A DNA stretch of 64,000 nucleotides from Comamonas testosteroni (GTDB lineage Bacteria; Pseudomonadota; Gammaproteobacteria; Burkholderiales; Burkholderiaceae_C): NCBI RefSeq assembly GCF_014076415.1, contig NZ_CP043568.1, positions 2,976,001-3,040,000 of the forward strand, written 5' to 3'. This document shows positions 17,189 through 27,723 of this stretch, piece after piece (within the stretch, counting starts at the first letter, position 1; each line of letters begins with the position of its first letter). The notes beneath the pieces are model-generated. The model saw only the letters and a program-made list of their open reading frames with translations, was not told where the DNA came from and did no database searches. The position numbers and the translations under genes were made by a program.

Positions 17189-17592
17189 CTATGCCACGGC
17201 CACTGTCTGCGGACGCCCTAGTTCAGTGAACCGATTGAGGATGGCTGCGCGGATGTGCAGTTCATTGACTGGCCGTTCAAAGGTTCTGGACATCACCCGC
17301 TCGCCCAGTCGTTTGATGCAGTTCATTTGGTCTCTACCAAGCTTTTCCGGTGGTAATGGCTCCACACTTTCCACATCCTTCGACCCAAACGCCGGCATGC
17401 GGCGACAGCCGCATTGAGCATAGCTTCGTTGCGTGGGACTTGCTTGAGCAGATCGGCGATGACTGCAGCATCACTTACTTCATTGCTGGTCACGCAAATT
17501 GCCCTCGTCAGGGGGGCACGAGCCTTTAGGGAGGAGTTGTACTGCTTCCAGTTGGTAGTGCGATAACGTTTCTTGGGTGTGTGCTGGCTCAT
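17189..17592 (-). pseudogene. Internally deleted IS5-family (IS903-like) transposase
   Basis: The minus-strand start reads MSQHTPKKRYRTTNWKQYNSS, the usual N terminus of IS903-type transposases. It jumps after about 30 residues to a region from much later in the protein (EVSDAAVIADLLKQVP, LGRRMWKVWSHYHRKSLVETK). A second frame continues with MNCIKRLGERVMSRTFERP and LHIRAAILNRFTELG up to the stop at 17189. The catalytic middle is deleted and a frameshift separates the last part. Confidence 0.8.
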
Positions 17593-17797
17593 GCACCGAG
17601 CCTACAGAGAGCAGGCTCTGTGTTTATGCAACAACGCCGGCGGCATCAAGACTCGCACCACAAATGCCGATTTGAAGAGCCCTGGCCCCGATATCCTGCT
17701 GGCAGGCGCGGATGCGGCCTATGTCGTGGACTACGGAAGTACAAGCGTCAGCAGAGTCATGCACAGTGGCCCACACAGCCCAGGCGCCGGCTACCGG

Positions 17798-18781
17798 TTA
17801 GCGCAAGGTTCGCCGGTTTATGGAGCGCCGGGTTGCCGCCAGATTGCTTCGACGCGCCAGGGGTTGGGTCACATTTGGATCCCCTGCATTGGCTGCAGCC
17901 GCCAGTCTTTGCTGTGCCTCCAGCAGGCTCTTGAGATCGGCTGCACGCTCTTGCGCCAATGCTGCCGTGTTCTGGGCGGTCTGCAACTGGGCATGCAGAT
18001 TCAGGATCTCCTGCTCGGATTGTTCAAAACGAGTCAGCAGCTCCTGATAGCGAGACTCCGCCTTGCGCTCCTGGTCCTGCAGACTTTTTCGCGCTGCCGT
18101 GAGTTCCTGCCGCGCACGATCGACCTCGTTGAGCATATGGCGCTCGTTGCCCGCGTACTGCTCGGCCATGCGCTGGCGCTCAGCGGCGGCCGACTGAATT
18201 TCCTCGCTGTGCTTTTGCTGCTGCAACTCACGCTGGCGTACGGCATTGCTCAGCTCATCACGTAGTTCTTCCAGGCGCTGATCGCGTTCCTGTAGCGTCT
18301 GCTGCATTTCGTCAAGGCGCCGGGCCAAGTCTTGGGCGTGATTTTGAGCGGCCTGCAGGGCTTGATTGAGCGCATCTTTTTGCGCTTCCATGGTGGCCTG
18401 GCGCTGCGCGAGTTGCTCCTGTTGAGCCACAAAGGCCTGCTCTGCAGCTTTCAAAGCCTGTTCGCGAAGATCCAAAGCCTTGCTGGCTGCGGCTTTCGCC
18501 TCTTCCTGCGCCGTATTCCAAAGCTCTTCCGCAAGACGCTGTACAGGGTCCGGCACCGATTGCAACACAGACGGGTCCTGCTCTCCCGCCACGCCCAGAC
18601 GACGGCCCAGTGTTGCAAACCAGGTCTCCAGCATGGGGCTGACCGTATTGGGGGAGCCGCGCCCTATCTGCTGACGCACCCGCTCTATGGTCGGGCGTAG
18701 CCCTTGTGCAATCAAAGCATCCGCTGCAGCCCAGACATCGGACTCCTGAACACCTCTGGGCGTAGTTTTGCTTGTATTCAT
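17798..18781 (-). CDS. KfrA-like coiled-coil DNA-binding protein
   Basis: Protein of 327 residues. The N-terminal 60 residues are the KfrA_N domain (VWAAADALIAQGLRPTIERVRQQIGRGSPNTVSPMLETW), a plasmid-type DNA-binding fold. Residues of about 80-300 form one long coiled coil very rich in Gln, Glu, Ala, Leu and Arg. The tail is basic (ATRRSINRRTLR). KfrA of IncP plasmids represses its own gene and supports partition. A divergent tyrosine recombinase gene lies 391 bp away across an AT-rich region with palindromes. The pair looks like a module acquired by transfer. A structural or regulatory role is inferred. Confidence 0.85.
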   Translation of the reverse strand: MNTSKTTPRGVQESDVWAAADALIAQGLRPTIERVRQQIGRGSPNTVSPMLETWFATLGRRLGVAGEQDPSVLQSVPDPVQRLAEELWNTAQEEAKAAASKALDLREQALKAAEQAFVAQQEQLAQRQATMEAQKDALNQALQAAQNHAQDLARRLDEMQQTLQERDQRLEELRDELSNAVRQRELQQQKHSEEIQSAAAERQRMAEQYAGNERHMLNEVDRARQELTAARKSLQDQERKAESRYQELLTRFEQSEQEILNLHAQLQTAQNTAALAQERAADLKSLLEAQQRLAAAANAGDPNVTQPLARRSNLAATRRSINRRTLR

Positions 18782-19172
18782 ATCTATTCTTCAAATAACT
18801 AACGATAAGTGATTGTTATCGTGATCTATATTTTATTTGCGTAATACACAATACATCTCATGTATTAAATATTACGTATTAAATTTTCATACAGATGACA
18901 ACATACATTACCGTGTTTTCAGCATCTGAATTTGTGGATAGAGGGCGTTTTCCATTGAGCGAGAGAAATTTCTTTGATTTGCCTACATGCTCGGTGCCGT
19001 GTCGCTGGTGCAACTGCTTGCGTCGCTCATGCGCCTCAGCTTCGGCATGTCATGCCAGGTCTTGTTAGTCGCTCCTGGAACTTGCCGCTTGAAGCCGCTC
19101 GGCTTCTGCAGACTTCCTGACTGAGGCCAATCGACAGCGGTTGGCAGATGAAGTCAGGGCGAAAATAGCGCC
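18782..19172. promoter_or_regulatory. AT-rich divergent control region of kfrA-like and recombinase genes
   Basis: The first 150 bp are much richer in AT than the flanking genes. They hold two perfect inverted repeats: ACGATAA-GTGATTG-TTATCGT (18802-18822) and AATACAT-CTC-ATGTATT (18850-18866). A direct repeat GTATTAAAT follows (18862-18870 and 18877-18885). These are good candidates for KfrA operators, since KfrA proteins bind inverted repeats at their own promoter. The right half is GC-rich without visible signals. Confidence 0.55.
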
Positions 19173-20279
19173 ATGGATTCAAGCAAGCCCTCGCCCTTCC
19201 CTACTCCCGTGACTTTTGATGCCGGCTGCCTGCAGATGCAGGATGTGCCGGAGTCCGCTCTTGCCCCCAAGGCGCATAAAGCCATCAAGGAGCTCATGCA
19301 TGAAGGCGAATCCAGCAATACGCGCAGCAGCTATCAGAGCGCCATGCGTTACTGGGCAGCCTGGCATTTGCTGCGCCTTGGCCAGCCCATTCAACTGCCG
19401 CTGCAGGTTTCCACGGTGCTGCAATTCATCATCGACCATGCCCAGAGGCAGACCGGTGCGGGCTTGATCCATGAAATGCCGCCTGAAATCGATGAAGCCC
19501 TGGTTGCAGCCGGCTACAAGGGCAAAAAAGGGGCACCTTCACACAGCACGCTGGTACATCGCATGGCAGTGATGTCCAAGGCACATCAGGTGCATGCCAT
19601 GCCCAATCCCTGTCAGGACGGGGCAGTTAAGGAGCTGATGTCGCGCACGCGCAAGGCTTATGCAAGGCGCGGCGAGTTGCCGCAGAAAAAAGAGGCGCTG
19701 ACGCGCGATGTGCTAGAGGAGTTGCTGGCAAGCTGCGACGACAGTTTGCGTGGCCTGCGCGACCGGGCGCTGCTGCTGTTTGCCTGGGCCAGTGGCGGTC
19801 GTCGCCGCTCCGAAGTGGCTGGCGCCGATATGCGTTTCCTGCGCACCATGGCTAATGGGGAATTCATCTACACCCTCAGCCATAGCAAGACCAACCAGAG
19901 CGGCACCGATGCCCCCGAGAATCACAAGCCCGTTACCGGCCGTGCAGCCATTGCCTTGAGAGCATGGCTGGACGCAGCCGGGATCATCGAAGGTCCTATC
20001 TTCAGGTGCATCCGCAAAGGAGGCCATGTGGCAGAGCCACTGACTCCCGCTGCTGTACGCAACATCGTCAAAGAACGCTGTGCACTGGCCGGTGTGGAAG
20101 GAGACTTTTCGGCACACTCCCTGCGCTCGGGATTTGTGACCGAGGCCGGCAGACGCAATCTGCCGCTGGCTGACACCATGGCATTGACCGGACACCATAG
20201 CGTGAACACAGTACTCGGTTACTTCCGTGCCGACTCGGCACTCAACAATCAGGCCGCGCGCATGCTGGACGAGGACTGA
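19173..20279 (+). CDS. Tyrosine recombinase/site-specific integrase
   Basis: Phage-integrase-family recombinase of 368 residues. The N-terminal SAM-like core-binding domain covers about 40-170 (SSNTRSSYQSAMRYWAAWHLL). The catalytic domain has the full set of active residues: Arg in GGRRRSEV (near 211), Lys239 in LSHSKTN, His315 and Arg318 in AHSLRSGF, His341 in TGHHSVNT and nucleophile Tyr350 in VLGYF. It is therefore probably active. It is divergent from the kfrA-like gene, and its 3' end overlaps the convergent hydrolase gene by 31 bp. No attachment site is obvious nearby. It could integrate or resolve the neighbouring element, or be a stand-alone recombinase. Confidence 0.9.
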   Translation: MDSSKPSPFPTPVTFDAGCLQMQDVPESALAPKAHKAIKELMHEGESSNTRSSYQSAMRYWAAWHLLRLGQPIQLPLQVSTVLQFIIDHAQRQTGAGLIHEMPPEIDEALVAAGYKGKKGAPSHSTLVHRMAVMSKAHQVHAMPNPCQDGAVKELMSRTRKAYARRGELPQKKEALTRDVLEELLASCDDSLRGLRDRALLLFAWASGGRRRSEVAGADMRFLRTMANGEFIYTLSHSKTNQSGTDAPENHKPVTGRAAIALRAWLDAAGIIEGPIFRCIRKGGHVAEPLTPAAVRNIVKERCALAGVEGDFSAHSLRSGFVTEAGRRNLPLADTMALTGHHSVNTVLGYFRADSALNNQAARMLDED

Positions 20280-21169
20280 TCAAGCCTCATCAGCTGCAGA
20301 GCAGTCCGATGAATGGCGGATTGCGGGTCGGCCAGTTGCAGCGGCAAATCAAAGTGGTTGGTGGCCGGCGCCTCCACCCATTGCCCCGGCAGACAACGCG
20401 CCTGCCACGCAGCCAGGTATTCTCGCGACTGGCGCTTGAATTCATGGCTTTCAAACTCGCCACAACTCACGCGAAGCTGGCACTGAGCATGCGTACTCGC
20501 ATCGGGAAGTAGAAAGCGCGGGCTGTTGCGTATGGCTGCAGCATCATCCAGCTGCATCCAGCCGTTGATATGGGTTGCCAGCAGCGGCTGCAGGTCGAAC
20601 AGACCGCTCAAGGTCAATACCGATCGAGGCACGGCCTGCGCTGGCAGGTCATAGTCCTGCAGCCACCCCTTGGCCAGCAACATGGCTGCCAGGTGTCCTC
20701 CGGCCGAGCTTCCGCAGACACAGATATTGCGGGCATCACCGCCGTAGATGGCGATATTGCGCACCACCCAGGCATAGGCCTGGCGCATCTGATCGACGAT
20801 ATGCTCCAGTGTGACGGAAGGGGCCAGATCGTAGTCAGGCACTACGACGATAGCGCCCTCCCGCGTCAGCGCGGGGGCCATGAATGCCGAATCATCCTTG
20901 CTCAAGGCCTTCCAGTAGCCGCCGTGGATGAAGATGAAAACAGGCGCAGCTTGTACTTTCGCAGCCTGAGTTGGGGGCAGATAGATATCCAGAACATCCG
21001 CAGCCCTGGGGCTGTAGCGCTGATTGCGAACTGCGCCAGGCAATGCAAACGCAGCCTGGCTTTCCTGCGTGTAGCACGCCAGATACGCAAGCGGATCCTG
21101 CACGCTGGCGCGGGCGTTGTATTGGCGGTCGTAGTAAGCAGTCGTGAGGACGGTCGAGATGGAAGTCAT
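20249..21169 (-). CDS. Alpha/beta hydrolase, kynurenine formamidase/esterase-like
   Basis: Serine hydrolase of about 306 residues. HGGYWK is the oxyanion-hole motif typical of kynurenine formamidase and related carboxylesterases. GSSAGGH is the nucleophile elbow, and TNHFDL near the C terminus holds the catalytic His. The ATG at 21169 (MTSISTVLTTAYYDRQYN) is chosen because the upstream in-frame extension has no family similarity. No tryptophan-catabolism gene is adjacent, so the substrate is open. It is divergent from the FadL-type gene, 190 bp away, and may be coregulated with it for an aromatic or ester substrate. Confidence 0.82.
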   Translation of the reverse strand: MTSISTVLTTAYYDRQYNARASVQDPLAYLACYTQESQAAFALPGAVRNQRYSPRAADVLDIYLPPTQAAKVQAAPVFIFIHGGYWKALSKDDSAFMAPALTREGAIVVVPDYDLAPSVTLEHIVDQMRQAYAWVVRNIAIYGGDARNICVCGSSAGGHLAAMLLAKGWLQDYDLPAQAVPRSVLTLSGLFDLQPLLATHINGWMQLDDAAAIRNSPRFLLPDASTHAQCQLRVSCGEFESHEFKRQSREYLAAWQARCLPGQWVEAPATNHFDLPLQLADPQSAIHRTALQLMRLDQSSSSMRAA

Positions 21170-21359
21170 TTTTCTGCGCGGCTTTGGGCTTCGGACGGCG
21201 ATCACTCGCAGCGCACAGCATAAGCCACGCAAGTAGCTATCTGGAGCCTCGTAAGCGCCCGTTCTGCGAGTCTGCATCCTCCAATTAGACCTATGCGCCA
21301 GTCACTTAGACACATTAAATTACATTCATGCAACTGGAATCAGAGCGTTGGAGCAGGTG

Positions 21360-22457
21360 TTGAGAAAAGCAAAAATGGGGACTGGCTGCGCAGCCATGAT
21401 GTGGGGCCTCTGCGCCCAGGCCGGCGGCCTTGATAGAACGGGCCAGGACCTTGGACCTTTGTTTGAAAACGGTCGCTATCTTTCTGTCGAAACTTATAGG
21501 GTCCAGCCTCGAATCGGGGGCATGGATGCCCTGGGAAAGTCCACCGGTCAGGTCGCTGATGATTACACCCAATGGGGCTTTGCATACAAGCAGGATGTGA
21601 ATCCACGCATCTCGGTGCTGCTCATGCTGAGCAAGCCTTTTGGCCTTGACATTGCTTACAGCCCTCTGCAATCGCCTCTTTTTGGCGGCACTCAGGCCCG
21701 CGTGAGCAGCCATGAGCTCATGGGGTCCATACGCTACCGCTTGGATGAGCACTGGGCTGTCCATGGTGGGCTACGCCTGCAGCGCACCGAAGGACATGTC
21801 GCTCTGGGGGGAATGGTGTTTGGAGCGCTCGATGGATACCGGGTGGATTTCAGACCCAGTACCGAGCCTGGCTACTTGTTGGGCATGAGCTATGAGCGCC
21901 AGGATATGGCCCTGCGCGTTGCTGCGACCTATCACTCAGCCATCAAGCACAAGATCGCTACCCGTGAAAACCGACGGCCTGGCGAAACAAGGACGGCATC
22001 GACTGCCCCGCAAAGTTTCAACCTGGATATCCAGACAGGCATCGCGCCAGGCACCCTGCTCTTTGGGCAGATTCGCTGGACCGACTGGTCGCAATTCAGG
22101 CTGTATCCGCAGACCCTGGCGGCGGAACTCCCGGGCCACAGCCTGGCAGATATGGAGGACACCACCACCTACACGCTGGCGCTTGGGCAGAAGCTGGCGG
22201 AGAACTGGTCCGGCTTTGTCGCCGTAGCTTACGACAAGCGCAGCGACAAGGCCGCGCTGTCGCCATTGCGCCCCACCAATGGCCGTCTTGGCTACACGGT
22301 GGGGGTGAGCTATCTGCAAGGCCGGTTCAAGCTCACGCCCTGGCTGAGCTACCAGCGTCTGGGCTCGATAGATATCTCCAGCGGCGGCACGACACTGGCG
22401 AATTTTGATGCCGAGTCCGCCACAGCGTTCGGGATCAGGCTCGGCTATCAGTTCTGA
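21360..22457 (+). CDS. FadL/TodX-family outer-membrane transporter
   Basis: Outer-membrane beta-barrel of about 365 residues for uptake of hydrophobic compounds such as long-chain fatty acids or aromatic hydrocarbons. The mature part shows alternating strand patterns, the family block FRPSTEPGYLLGMSYERQDMALRVAATYHS and an aromatic C-terminal residue (LGYQF). The start is best placed at the TTG at 21360, with GGAG 6 bases upstream. It gives a clean signal peptide MRKAKMGTGCAAMMWGLCAQA with a cleavage site after AQA. It is shorter than E. coli FadL and lacks an obvious long N-terminal hatch. Confidence 0.85.
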   Translation: MRKAKMGTGCAAMMWGLCAQAGGLDRTGQDLGPLFENGRYLSVETYRVQPRIGGMDALGKSTGQVADDYTQWGFAYKQDVNPRISVLLMLSKPFGLDIAYSPLQSPLFGGTQARVSSHELMGSIRYRLDEHWAVHGGLRLQRTEGHVALGGMVFGALDGYRVDFRPSTEPGYLLGMSYERQDMALRVAATYHSAIKHKIATRENRRPGETRTASTAPQSFNLDIQTGIAPGTLLFGQIRWTDWSQFRLYPQTLAAELPGHSLADMEDTTTYTLALGQKLAENWSGFVAVAYDKRSDKAALSPLRPTNGRLGYTVGVSYLQGRFKLTPWLSYQRLGSIDISSGGTTLANFDAESATAFGIRLGYQF

Positions 22458-22510
22458 GAACAATCGCAGCAATCACGCTGCTGCAATCTGTTAGCAGGCG
22501 CCCGGAACAC

Positions 22511-22975
22511 TCAGCCCAGCGCCGCAATCACGTCGGCCGGAGCCTGCACCAGTTCGATCAGCACGCCTTCGCCAGCAATCGGAAACTCGTCATTGCTCTT
22601 GGGGTGCAGGAAAGTGATGTCATAGCCTGCCGCTCCCTTGCGGATACCGCCAGGAGCAAATCGCACGCCATTGGCCGTCAGCCATTCCACAGCCTTGGGC
22701 AGGTCGTCGATCCACAGGCCGATGTGATTCAGCGGTGTGGCGTGCACAGCGGGCTTTTTCTCGATGTCCATGGGCTGCATGATGTCCACTTCCACCTTCA
22801 TCGCGCCTCGCCCCATGGCCAGGATGTCCTCGTCCACGTTTTCGCGCTCGCTCTGGAAGCTGCCGGTCTGCTCCAGACCCAGCATGTCCACCCACAGCTT
22901 TTTCATGCGCTGCTTGTCGGTGCCACCGATGGCGACTTGCTGAATGCCCAGAACCCTGAAAGGACGATTGCTCAT
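22511..22975 (-). CDS. VOC-family protein, candidate methylmalonyl-CoA epimerase
   Basis: Protein of 154 residues made of two beta-alpha-beta-beta-beta modules of the vicinal oxygen chelate fold. Likely metal-ligand positions are Gln in GIQQVAIGG, Glu in MKVEVDIM, His in LNHIGLWI and Glu in VLIELVQ. The first position is Gln where many epimerases have His; human glyoxalase I also uses Gln there. It lies downstream of the propionyl-CoA carboxylase and methylmalonyl-CoA mutase genes on the same strand. That pathway needs an epimerase, so this role is attractive but unproven. Glyoxalase or dioxygenase activity is the alternative. Confidence 0.75.
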   Translation of the reverse strand: MSNRPFRVLGIQQVAIGGTDKQRMKKLWVDMLGLEQTGSFQSERENVDEDILAMGRGAMKVEVDIMQPMDIEKKPAVHATPLNHIGLWIDDLPKAVEWLTANGVRFAPGGIRKGAAGYDITFLHPKSNDEFPIAGEGVLIELVQAPADVIAALG

Positions 22976-22990
22976 GAATGACTCCTTGAT

Positions 22991-23043
22991 TGATAGCTTA
23001 AAGCGTAATATTGGTAAGCGCTAGAGCCGATTTTTATTGAAAT
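22991..23043 (+). repeat. Interspersed ~50-bp repeat, copy A
   Basis: Reads TGATAGCTTAAAGCG and, after a variable middle, CGCTAGAGCCGATTTTTATT. The block TAGAGCCGAT-T-TTATTGAAA is shared with copy B at 23853. It lies between the VOC gene start and the end of the DUF218 gene. Confidence 0.7.
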
Positions 23044-23044
23044 A

Positions 23045-23857
23045 TCAGACCTCACCCAGCAACCAGCTGCTGACCATGGCAAAGTATTCCCGCAGCCAGG
23101 CATTGAAACGCGTGGCCAAAGGGGTCGGAGCCGCCACGGGATAGACCTGGGGCAGATCCTGGCGCTTTGCAATGTCCATGGCACGCATCAGGTGAAAGTC
23201 GCTGCTGACCATGGCCATGGGTGCATCTGCGGCCACGCCGCGATCGGCCAGCAAGGGCCGGCTGAGTTTGAGGTTCAGCTCGGTACTGGTGCTGAGCTTT
23301 TCCAGCACCAGCCGCTGCGCAGCAATACCGTGACGCTGCTGCAGATAGCGTGCCATGACCTCGGCCTCCGACTCTTTTTCACCCCAATCCACGCCGCCGC
23401 AAACGGCAACCAGAGCCTGGGGCTGCAACTTGGCCAGTTCTGCTGCCGTATCCAGTCGCGCAGCCAGAACCGGCCTGGGCTGACCATCGAGCGTGCCACT
23501 ACCCAGCACCACGATGGATTGCACGGGCGGCACTTGCTGCGGCTCCAGACCCAGGCCGGACAGACGGCTCCAGAACCAGAAAAGGCTGATCAGCCACAGC
23601 ACCAGGCCGGCCCAAGCCAGCGACCAGAGCCTTGCATGCAAGGGCCTGGCTGCCCGCCAGTGCTGTATGGCCCGCCATTTCCAGCTCAGCCACAAGGCCG
23701 CAGCGCCCAAGCCGGCGGGCAGCACCACCCCCACATTGAAGTGCCCCATGCCCATCAGTACCAGAGCATCGACAAGCAGCAGCGTCCCCCACAGAGCCAG
23801 CAGCGCACGCGCCAATCTGGCAGGGCGGGAAGTCGTTGTATCTGCTTTCAATGTCAT
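23045..23857 (-). CDS. YdcF/DUF218-family inner-membrane protein
   Basis: Protein of 270 residues. Three hydrophobic segments lie in the first ~95 residues (LLALWGTLLLVDALVLMGMG, NVGVVLPAGLGAAALWLS, LAWAGLVLWLISLFWFW). A periplasmic or cytosolic DUF218 domain follows with SIVVLGSGTLDG and VSSDFHLMRAM. Relatives such as SanA and ElyC affect envelope integrity, but the biochemical role is unclear. The start codon falls inside interspersed repeat copy B. It lies between the pcc genes and the VOC gene on the same strand but separated by a terminator, so it is probably a distinct unit. Confidence 0.82.
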   Translation of the reverse strand: MTLKADTTTSRPARLARALLALWGTLLLVDALVLMGMGHFNVGVVLPAGLGAAALWLSWKWRAIQHWRAARPLHARLWSLAWAGLVLWLISLFWFWSRLSGLGLEPQQVPPVQSIVVLGSGTLDGQPRPVLAARLDTAAELAKLQPQALVAVCGGVDWGEKESEAEVMARYLQQRHGIAAQRLVLEKLSTSTELNLKLSRPLLADRGVAADAPMAMVSSDFHLMRAMDIAKRQDLPQVYPVAAPTPLATRFNAWLREYFAMVSSWLLGEV

Positions 23858-23906
23858 AGCTACTAGCTGAGTCTGGATAAAGGATAGAGCCGATCTTATT
23901 GAAAAT
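23853..23906 (+). repeat. Interspersed ~50-bp repeat, copy B
   Basis: Contains GTCATAGCTACTAGC and GGATAGAGCCGATCTTATTG, closely similar to copy A (22991) and in the same orientation. The CAT of its left edge is the complement of the DUF218 start codon, so the repeat forms the 5' untranslated region of that gene. Confidence 0.7.
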
Positions 23907-23910
23907 CAGA

Positions 23911-23940
23911 AAGCCCGCAGAGCCAAAGCCGTGCGGGCTT
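23911..23940. terminator. Bidirectional intrinsic terminator after pccA
   Basis: AAGCCCGCA (23911-23919) and TGCGGGCTT (23932-23940) form a 9-bp perfect stem, with T-rich sequence on either strand. It would end the leftward mutase-pcc transcript. Confidence 0.75.
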
Positions 23941-24002
23941 TTGCTTCGGGGCCTTGTGCTCAGACCATATCGGCTCTGAACAGAGGCCCCGAAAAGCTCT
24001 CA

Positions 24003-26051
24003 TCACTCGAATTCCAGAATGATGTCGTCCACCGCCAGCGAGTCGCCCTTGGCGGCGCTGATCTTGCTGACCACACCATCCTGCGCTGCGAACAGGATGT
24101 TCTCCATCTTCATGGCTTCGATGACGGCCAGCTTCTCCCCGGCCTGCACCTTCTGGCCGGGCTGCACTGCCACATCGACCAACAGGCCAGGCATGGGCGA
24201 GAGCAGGAACTTGGACAGGTCGGGCGGGGCCTTGTAAGGCATGAGCTTGTGCATCTCGGCGCCCTTTGGCGAGAGCACCAGCACATCGGCTTGCGTGCCG
24301 TTGTGGATGACACGCAGAGCCAGCGGGTTCTTGCCATTGCCGCGCTCGATCTGGCAGGTGAACTCCTTGCCGTTGCACACGCCGCGCACCACCAGATCGC
24401 GAATATCGGCATTGCTGCGGAATTCGTAGGTCTTGTCGTCGATCACGACCTTGCAGACGCGAGCCTGGGCATCGAAGTCGGTCACCTCGCCGGTCACATA
24501 CTGGTTCTTGCCTTCAGTCCCCAAAACCACGGCGGTGTACTTCTCGCCCACCTGCACCTGGTGGCCCTGCATTTGGCCGGTGATGGTCGATGCACGCGCG
24601 CGGTATCGGCGATTGCGGAACAGCGCCAGAGCCACCAGGAAGTCGGGATCATCGTGGGGCACGTCCTCGGCATGGAAGCCGTCGGCATAGTGCTGGGCGA
24701 TAAAGCCGGTGTTGAACTTGCCCGAGACAAAGTCCGGGTGTGCCAGCAAGGCCGCCTGGAATGGAATGTTGGAGCTGATACCGCGGATGGCAAAGCCGTT
24801 GAGCGCTTCGCGGGCCTTGGCGATGGCGTCGTTGCGATCCTTGCCGTGCACGATGAGCTTGGCAATCATCGAGTCGTAGTACATGGGGATCTCGCCGCCG
24901 TCGTAGACGCCGGTATCCACACGCACGCCGTTCAGATGCTGGGTATCGGACTGCCACATGGTCTGCTCGGGCGGCGCAAAGCGCACCAGGCGGCCGGTCG
25001 AAGGCAGGAAATTGCGGAACGGGTCTTCGGCGTTGATACGGCACTCAATGGCCCAGCCGTCGCGCTTCACATCCGCTTGGGTGAAAGCCAGCTTTTCACC
25101 AGCGGCCACACGAATCATCTGCTCGACCAGATCGAGGCCGGTGATGCATTCGGTCACAGGGTGCTCCACCTGCAGACGGGTATTCATCTCCAGGAAGTAG
25201 AAGTCCTGGTCTTTGCCGACCACGAACTCCACGGTGCCGGCGCTCTGATACCTGACGGCCTTGGCCAGGGCCACGGCCTGCTCGCCCATGGCCTTGCGGG
25301 TGGCATCGCTGATGAAGGGCGAAGGCGCTTCCTCGATCACCTTCTGGTGACGGCGCTGTATCGAGCACTCACGCTCGTTCAGGTAAACCACATTGCCGTG
25401 GCTGTCGCCCAGAATCTGGATTTCGATATGGCGGGGCTCCTGCACGAACTTCTCGATGAAGATGCGGTCGTCGCCAAAGCTGTTGCGCGCTTCGTTCTGG
25501 CACGAGGCAAAGCCTTCAAAGGCTTCCTTGTCGTTGAAGGCTACGCGCAAACCCTTGCCGCCACCACCGGCCGAGGCCTTGATCATCACCGGGTAGCCAA
25601 TGCCCTTGGCGATTTCCACGGCCTGCTCGGGGCCCGCGATGGCGTCGTTGTAGCCGGGAATGGTATTGACCTGGGCTTCGCCGGCCAGCTTCTTGGAAGC
25701 GATCTTGTCGCCCATGGCCGCAATGGAATGCGACTTGGGGCCGATGAAGGCAATGCCCTCTTCTTCGCAGCGCCTTGCAAAGCCCTCGTTTTCCGACAGG
25801 AAGCCATAGCCGGGGTGCACGGCCTGTGCACCGGTCTGCTTGCAGGCTTCAATGATTTTTTCGCCCAGCAGATAGGACTCTCGGCTGGGAGCAGGACCGA
25901 GGCGCACGGCCTCGTCGGCCAGCTTGACGTGGCGTGCGTCCTTGTCGGCGTCGGAATAGACCGCCACGGTCTGGATGCCCATCTTGCGCGCGGTGGCGAT
26001 GACTCGGCAGGCGATCTCGCCACGGTTTGCGATCAGAATCTTGGTAAACAT
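24003..26051 (-). CDS. pccA: Propionyl-CoA (acyl-CoA) carboxylase, biotin carboxylase/carrier subunit
   Basis: Alpha subunit of 682 residues that carboxylates biotin with bicarbonate and ATP and hands CO2 to PccB. The biotin carboxylase domain covers about 1-445, with KILIANRGEIACRV at the start, the ATP-grasp glycine loop ASAGGGGKGLR and the motif FLEMNTRLQVEHPVTE. A linker region similar to the PCC BT domain follows. The C-terminal biotinyl domain has the modified Lys in EAMKMEN about 30 residues from the end. It is separated from pccB by 27 bases. The position next to methylmalonyl-CoA mutase favours propionyl-CoA over acetyl-CoA as substrate. Confidence 0.93.
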   Translation of the reverse strand: MFTKILIANRGEIACRVIATARKMGIQTVAVYSDADKDARHVKLADEAVRLGPAPSRESYLLGEKIIEACKQTGAQAVHPGYGFLSENEGFARRCEEEGIAFIGPKSHSIAAMGDKIASKKLAGEAQVNTIPGYNDAIAGPEQAVEIAKGIGYPVMIKASAGGGGKGLRVAFNDKEAFEGFASCQNEARNSFGDDRIFIEKFVQEPRHIEIQILGDSHGNVVYLNERECSIQRRHQKVIEEAPSPFISDATRKAMGEQAVALAKAVRYQSAGTVEFVVGKDQDFYFLEMNTRLQVEHPVTECITGLDLVEQMIRVAAGEKLAFTQADVKRDGWAIECRINAEDPFRNFLPSTGRLVRFAPPEQTMWQSDTQHLNGVRVDTGVYDGGEIPMYYDSMIAKLIVHGKDRNDAIAKAREALNGFAIRGISSNIPFQAALLAHPDFVSGKFNTGFIAQHYADGFHAEDVPHDDPDFLVALALFRNRRYRARASTITGQMQGHQVQVGEKYTAVVLGTEGKNQYVTGEVTDFDAQARVCKVVIDDKTYEFRSNADIRDLVVRGVCNGKEFTCQIERGNGKNPLALRVIHNGTQADVLVLSPKGAEMHKLMPYKAPPDLSKFLLSPMPGLLVDVAVQPGQKVQAGEKLAVIEAMKMENILFAAQDGVVSKISAAKGDSLAVDDIILEFE

Positions 26052-26078
26052 GGATATATCTCCTGGTTTTTCTTGTTC

Positions 26079-27614
<1,536 letters not shown>

Positions 27615-27673
27615 GCTTGTCCTCTAACGTGATTTGGGTTGCTTGTCTCGCAATGGTGATGCTGCGATGCTAT

Positions 27674-27723
27674 GGTAATAAGAGCTTCTAGTGCCTACTG
27701 CATTTGGGCTAGAAGCAGATTTC
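27674..27723 (+). repeat. Interspersed ~50-bp repeat, copy D, overlapping the meaB 3' end
   Basis: Reads GGTAATAAGAGCTTCTAGTGCC and ends in GGGCTAGAAGCAGATTTC. It shares the layout AGCT, GC-box, GGGCTAGA-GC-GATTT with the other copies. It covers the last codons and stop of meaB, so the C-terminal residues of that protein (LLLAQMQ) are repeat-encoded. Confidence 0.6.

Noticed and set aside
20249..21169. Calling the hydrolase gene kynB-type kynurenine formamidase
   Set aside because: HGGYW fits, but there is no tryptophan-degradation neighbour and many carboxylesterases share the motif, so only the family is stated.
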